In this document: one piece after another, positions 5,159 through 7,625 of the stretch
Numbering within the stretch: position 1 is the stretch's first letter
How the letters are laid out: each line of letters starts with the position of its first letter
Source of the DNA: an uncultured Moraxella sp.
Lineage (GTDB): Bacteria > Pseudomonadota > Gammaproteobacteria > Pseudomonadales > Moraxellaceae
Assembly (NCBI GenBank): GCA_916720335.1
Contig: CAKAQU010000079.1
Location: forward strand, 1-7,625
Direction: 5' to 3'
DNA: 7,625 nt
The notes under the pieces: generated by a model
Database searches by the model: none
The model's input: the letters and a program-made list of their open reading frames with translations, nothing else
Told to the model about the DNA's origin: nothing
Program-made: the position numbers and the translations under genes

Positions 5159-5983
5159 ATGACTCGCATTGAACGCAATTTTGATACTTTAAAACAACAT
5201 GGCAAAAAAGCTCTTATCCCTTATATCATGGCAGGCGACCCCAATCCAGAAGTGACTGTGGATTTGATGCACAAATTGGTTATCCATGGTGCTGACATGA
5301 TTGAAATTGGTTTACCATTTTCTGACCCTATGGCGGATGGCAAAACCATTGCGTCAGCGGGAGAACGTGCTTTGATGGGTGGCACCAGCACTAAAAAAGC
5401 CATTGAAATGGTTGCCAAATTTCGACAAACCAATCAAAAAACCCCTGTTTTATTAATGGGTTATCTCAATCCAATGGAAATTATTGGTGCGGATGAATTT
5501 GTTCAATTGTGCAGTCAGGCAGGTGTTGATGGCTTACTGCTAGTGGATTTACCCCCAAATGAAACCAGCGCGCATTTTAGTCAAATACTAAAAAATTACG
5601 CAATGAATCAAATTTTTCTGCTCGCCCCCACCACCGAAGAAGAACGTCAAAAAACCGTTCTAGAACAAGGTTCAGGCTTTATCTATTACGTATCCTTAAA
5701 AGGCGTAACAGGCTCAAAAGCGCTTGATACCGCTGATGTCAGTAAACACGTTGAGCAAATTAAAACAAAAACTGATTTGCCTATTTGCGTGGGTTTTGGA
5801 ATTCGTGATGGTGCTTCTGCTAAAGCCATTGCAGGTTCTGCCGATGGTGTAATTGTTGGCAGTGAGCTTGTACGCCATTTTGAAAAAGTTGGCGATGATG
5901 CAGATAAAATTACTCAAGCAATTGAGCAAATTTTATCCAAAATGGACGAATTACGTCAAGCTATTGATGAATTGTCAAGTTAA
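5159..5983 (+). CDS. trpA: Tryptophan synthase alpha subunit
   Basis: The 274-residue cytoplasmic TIM-barrel enzyme cleaves indole-3-glycerol phosphate to indole and glyceraldehyde 3-phosphate, passing indole to TrpB in the alpha2-beta2 complex. Numbering aligns without gaps with E. coli at the active site: E49 in MIEIGLPFSDP (residues 47-57) and D60 in MADG. The loop-6 motif GVTG is at 182-185, and the phosphate-binding strands VGFGI at 211-215 and GSELV at 234-238 are intact. Residue 62 is Lys where E. coli has Pro. Length is normal (E. coli 268). GCAGGA at 5151-5156 sits directly before ATG. The gene follows a thioesterase gene, not trpB, after a 204-base gap, so it appears to have its own promoter. 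accD follows after 107 bases. Confidence 0.97.
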   Translation: MTRIERNFDTLKQHGKKALIPYIMAGDPNPEVTVDLMHKLVIHGADMIEIGLPFSDPMADGKTIASAGERALMGGTSTKKAIEMVAKFRQTNQKTPVLLMGYLNPMEIIGADEFVQLCSQAGVDGLLLVDLPPNETSAHFSQILKNYAMNQIFLLAPTTEEERQKTVLEQGSGFIYYVSLKGVTGSKALDTADVSKHVEQIKTKTDLPICVGFGIRDGASAKAIAGSADGVIVGSELVRHFEKVGDDADKITQAIEQILSKMDELRQAIDELSS

Positions 5984-6026
5984 AGTAGACTGATAATGTA
6001 AGCTCATATCAAACATGAAAAAACTT

Positions 6027-6060
6027 TTGCTAAATAAATAAAACGATTGTAAACTATATT
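6027..6060 (+). promoter_or_regulatory. Weak candidate promoter for accD
   Basis: TTGCTA at 6027-6032 and TAAACT at 6050-6055 are separated by 17 bases, each matching four of six consensus positions. TATATT at 6055-6060 is an alternative -10 with no good -35. No terminator is visible between trpA and accD, so readthrough from trpA is equally plausible. Confidence 0.3.
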
Positions 6061-6090
6061 AGTTTTGTCAATTTTCTTTAGGAATTTTTT

Positions 6091-6981
6091 ATGACTGGTG
6101 AAACTCAGGTTTCCAAGCCAACTGTTTGGCTGTATCGCTCTATACCTTCCATCAAACAAGACCGCATACCAACACCATCGGCGGTAGAAACTGAACCTTC
6201 AACAGAATGTCCCAACTGTCATTCTTTAACCACTAACACATCCTTAATTTTTAATCAGTACGTTTGCCCTGACTGCGACCATCATCTGACTATGTCAGCA
6301 CGTAAACGTTTGGAATGGTTTTTTGATAATATCGATGAAGAGCTTGGACAAGAGTTTACTGCGGGTAATCCTTTAAATTTTGTAGATTCTAAACCCTACC
6401 CTGAACGCATGACCAGCGCCCAAAAAAGCACGGGTGAATCAGAAGCCTTGATTGTTATGTCAGGCAAAATTAAAAATTTAGAATTGATTGCTTGTGCTTT
6501 TGATTTTAAATTTATGGGCGGCTCCATGGGTTCAGTGGTTGGCGACCGCTTTGTGCAAGCTGGCGAAAAAGCCCTTAAAGAAAAAAAGCCACTCGTGTGC
6601 TTTGCCGCATCAGGTGGTGCTAGAATGCAAGAAGGTTTATTGTCTTTGATGCAAATGGCGCGTACATCAGCCATCATTGAAAAACTTCGCTTAGCAGGTG
6701 TGCCTTATTTGGTAATATTAACCAACCCTGTGTATGGCGGCGTAACAGCAAGTCTTGCCATGCTTGGCGACATACATATCGCTGAACCACGCGCTATGAT
6801 TGGTTTTGCTGGTAAACGTGTTATTGAACAAACGGTGCGTGAAGTACTTGATGAGCCATTTCAGCGGGCTGAGTTTTTATTAGATAAAGGCACTGTTGAT
6901 ATGGTTGTGCATCGTCATCAGCTTATCAGTACCGTTTACCGAGTTTTGGCAAAATTAACCAAACTGCCTAATATTGATTGA
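6091..6981 (+). CDS. accD: Acetyl-CoA carboxylase carboxyltransferase subunit beta
   Basis: This 296-residue subunit pairs with AccA to transfer the carboxyl group from carboxybiotin on AccB to acetyl-CoA, giving malonyl-CoA for fatty acid synthesis. A four-cysteine zinc ribbon is complete: C40, C43, C59 and C62 (CPNC and CPDC), followed by DHHLTMSARKRL. The crotonase-like carboxyltransferase core shows GGSMGSVVGDR at 143-153, SGGARMQEG at 174-182, NPVYGGVTAS at 212-221 and GFAGKRVIEQT at 238-248. In E. coli the zinc domain also binds acc mRNA; the same domain is present here, but that role is only inferred. TTAGGA at 6078-6083 lies seven bases before the ATG. The length is slightly below the E. 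coli 304. The accD-folC neighbourhood is typical of gammaproteobacteria. Confidence 0.98.
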   Translation: MTGETQVSKPTVWLYRSIPSIKQDRIPTPSAVETEPSTECPNCHSLTTNTSLIFNQYVCPDCDHHLTMSARKRLEWFFDNIDEELGQEFTAGNPLNFVDSKPYPERMTSAQKSTGESEALIVMSGKIKNLELIACAFDFKFMGGSMGSVVGDRFVQAGEKALKEKKPLVCFAASGGARMQEGLLSLMQMARTSAIIEKLRLAGVPYLVILTNPVYGGVTASLAMLGDIHIAEPRAMIGFAGKRVIEQTVREVLDEPFQRAEFLLDKGTVDMVVHRHQLISTVYRVLAKLTKLPNID

Positions 6982-7021
6982 TTTTAACCTTTATTATTTT
7001 ATCCAAGATATATTTTTTGAT

Positions 7022-7050
7022 AACCGCGCTGTTTGTTTAGTGCGGTTTTT
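7022..7050 (+). terminator. Intrinsic terminator between accD and folC
   Basis: AACCGCGCT at 7022-7030 pairs with AGTGCGGTT at 7039-7047 (nine pairs, one G-U) around an eight-base loop, followed by T residues to 7050. It starts 40 bases after the accD stop and ends 11 bases before the folC ATG, so the T-tract abuts the folC ribosome-site region. It looks like a true terminator for accD. Downstream expression would need readthrough or an unseen promoter. Confidence 0.8.
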
Positions 7051-7061
7051 GGATTGTTTTT

Positions 7062-7625
7062 ATGAGTACATCAGTTTATCAAAATACAATAAACGCTTCT
7101 GATTTAAAGAACGTCAGCGACTGGCTTAATTACATGGGTAGCATTCATGTTTCAGCTATTGATATGGGACTTGAACGGGTGTTACCCATTGCCAATCAAT
7201 TACAACTTTTTGAATTTAATGAAAAAAAACCTTATATTTTTACCGTTGCTGGCACTAATGGCAAAGGTTCGACTACATCAGCCATTGCCAATATTTGCCA
7301 ACAAGCAGGATTAAAAACTGCGCTTTATCAGTCGCCACATCTTATTTCTTTTAATGAACGCATTCAAATTAATGGGCAAATCATTGATGACGATAGTTTA
7401 ATCTCTGCTTTTTCTGCTGTAGAAGCGGCTCGAGTTTCTTGCCAATTAACCTTATCATTTTTTGAGATGACGACACTGGCGGCGTTTTATATTTTTCAAA
7501 AACAAAATTGTGATGTTTGGGTGCTTGAAATTGGACTCGGTGGGCGGCTTGATGTTGTCAATATTTTTGATGCTGATTTGTGTGTTATTACCAATGTTGG
7601 TATTGACCACACCGATTGGCTTGGT
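7062..7625 (+). CDS. folC: Bifunctional dihydrofolate/folylpolyglutamate synthase, 5' part
   Basis: The first 188 codons are present and the frame stays open to the window edge; the C-terminal half lies beyond. FolC ligates glutamate to dihydropteroate (dihydrofolate synthase) and extends folates with further glutamates in the cytoplasm. Family marks match E. coli FolC in order: WLNYMGSIH at 21-29, DMGLERV at 34-40, ATP-binding P-loop TVAGTNGKGST at 61-71, YQSPHLISFNERI at 89-101, FFEMTTLAAF at 133-142, LEIGLGGRLDVVN at 155-167 and ITNVGIDHTDWLG at 176-188. The ATG is placed by the family N-terminus. Its Shine-Dalgarno is weak (TTGGA at 7049-7053). It is 80 bases after accD, with the terminator hairpin in that gap. 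Confidence 0.96.
   Translation, partial: MSTSVYQNTINASDLKNVSDWLNYMGSIHVSAIDMGLERVLPIANQLQLFEFNEKKPYIFTVAGTNGKGSTTSAIANICQQAGLKTALYQSPHLISFNERIQINGQIIDDDSLISAFSAVEAARVSCQLTLSFFEMTTLAAFYIFQKQNCDVWVLEIGLGGRLDVVNIFDADLCVITNVGIDHTDWLG

Noticed and set aside
6015..6041. Eight-codon frame (MKKLLLNK) between trpA and accD, resembling a leader peptide.
   Set aside because: There is no ribosome binding site, no regulatory codon run relevant to accD and no attenuator hairpin after it; such a short frame is expected by chance.
7038..7046. TAGTGCGGT in the accD terminator and ATAAGCGGT at 1862-1870 resemble Pasteurellaceae DNA uptake signals (AAGTGCGGT and ACAAGCGGT).
   Set aside because: Each differs from the uptake core by one base, both lie in terminator stems where GCGGTTTT is common, and no further copies are enriched in the window. 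Gene content does not otherwise point to Pasteurellaceae.
1..7625. Search for CRISPR arrays, insertion sequences, phage or attachment sites, toxin-antitoxin or defence genes.
   Set aside because: No regularly spaced repeats, transposase or integrase motifs, tRNA-end duplications or defence domains were found. All large open frames are housekeeping or small accessory genes.

Overview
The window looks like an ordinary chromosomal segment of an AT-rich gammaproteobacterium, most likely from the Moraxellaceae (Moraxella or a close relative). The basis is the A/T-heavy codon use and intergenic DNA, the Pro(UGG)-Arg(UCU)-His(GUG) tRNA cluster with encoded CCA ends, the trpA-accD-folC order, and protein sequences close to the E. 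coli GltS, TrpA, AccD and FolC families. The genus is an inference; only the gammaproteobacterial character is well supported.

Layout. Positions 1-332 hold a tRNA cluster: the 3' part of tRNA-Pro, then tRNA-Arg and tRNA-His, closed by a strong intrinsic terminator. Positions 436-1813 carry two rightward genes, a leucine-carboxyl-methyltransferase-family (TcmP-like) SAM methyltransferase and a universal stress protein. A bidirectional terminator (1843-1880) separates them from two leftward genes: sodium/glutamate symporter gltS (2607-3890, GTG start) and, downstream of it with its own promoter, a small lipoprotein gene (1910-2473). The 263-bp AT-rich divergent region (3891-4153) contains a Fur-box-like palindrome and a pair of imperfect direct repeats.

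From 4154 everything reads rightward: an unrecognised 114-residue protein, a YiiD-C-type hotdog thioesterase, trpA (tryptophan synthase alpha), accD (acetyl-CoA carboxylase carboxyltransferase beta) and the 5' part of folC (dihydrofolate/folylpolyglutamate synthase). An intrinsic terminator ends 11 bases before the folC start. trpB is not next to trpA here.

Functionally the right half is housekeeping metabolism (tryptophan, malonyl-CoA, folate) preceded by a putative acyl-thioesterase pair. The left half is tRNA supply, stress response and glutamate uptake. I see no phage, insertion sequence, CRISPR array, toxin-antitoxin or defence genes and no frameshifted gene. No intergenic stretch exceeds 300 bases. 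The items most worth a second look are regulatory (gltS upstream region, accD-folC junction) plus two poorly characterised small genes.
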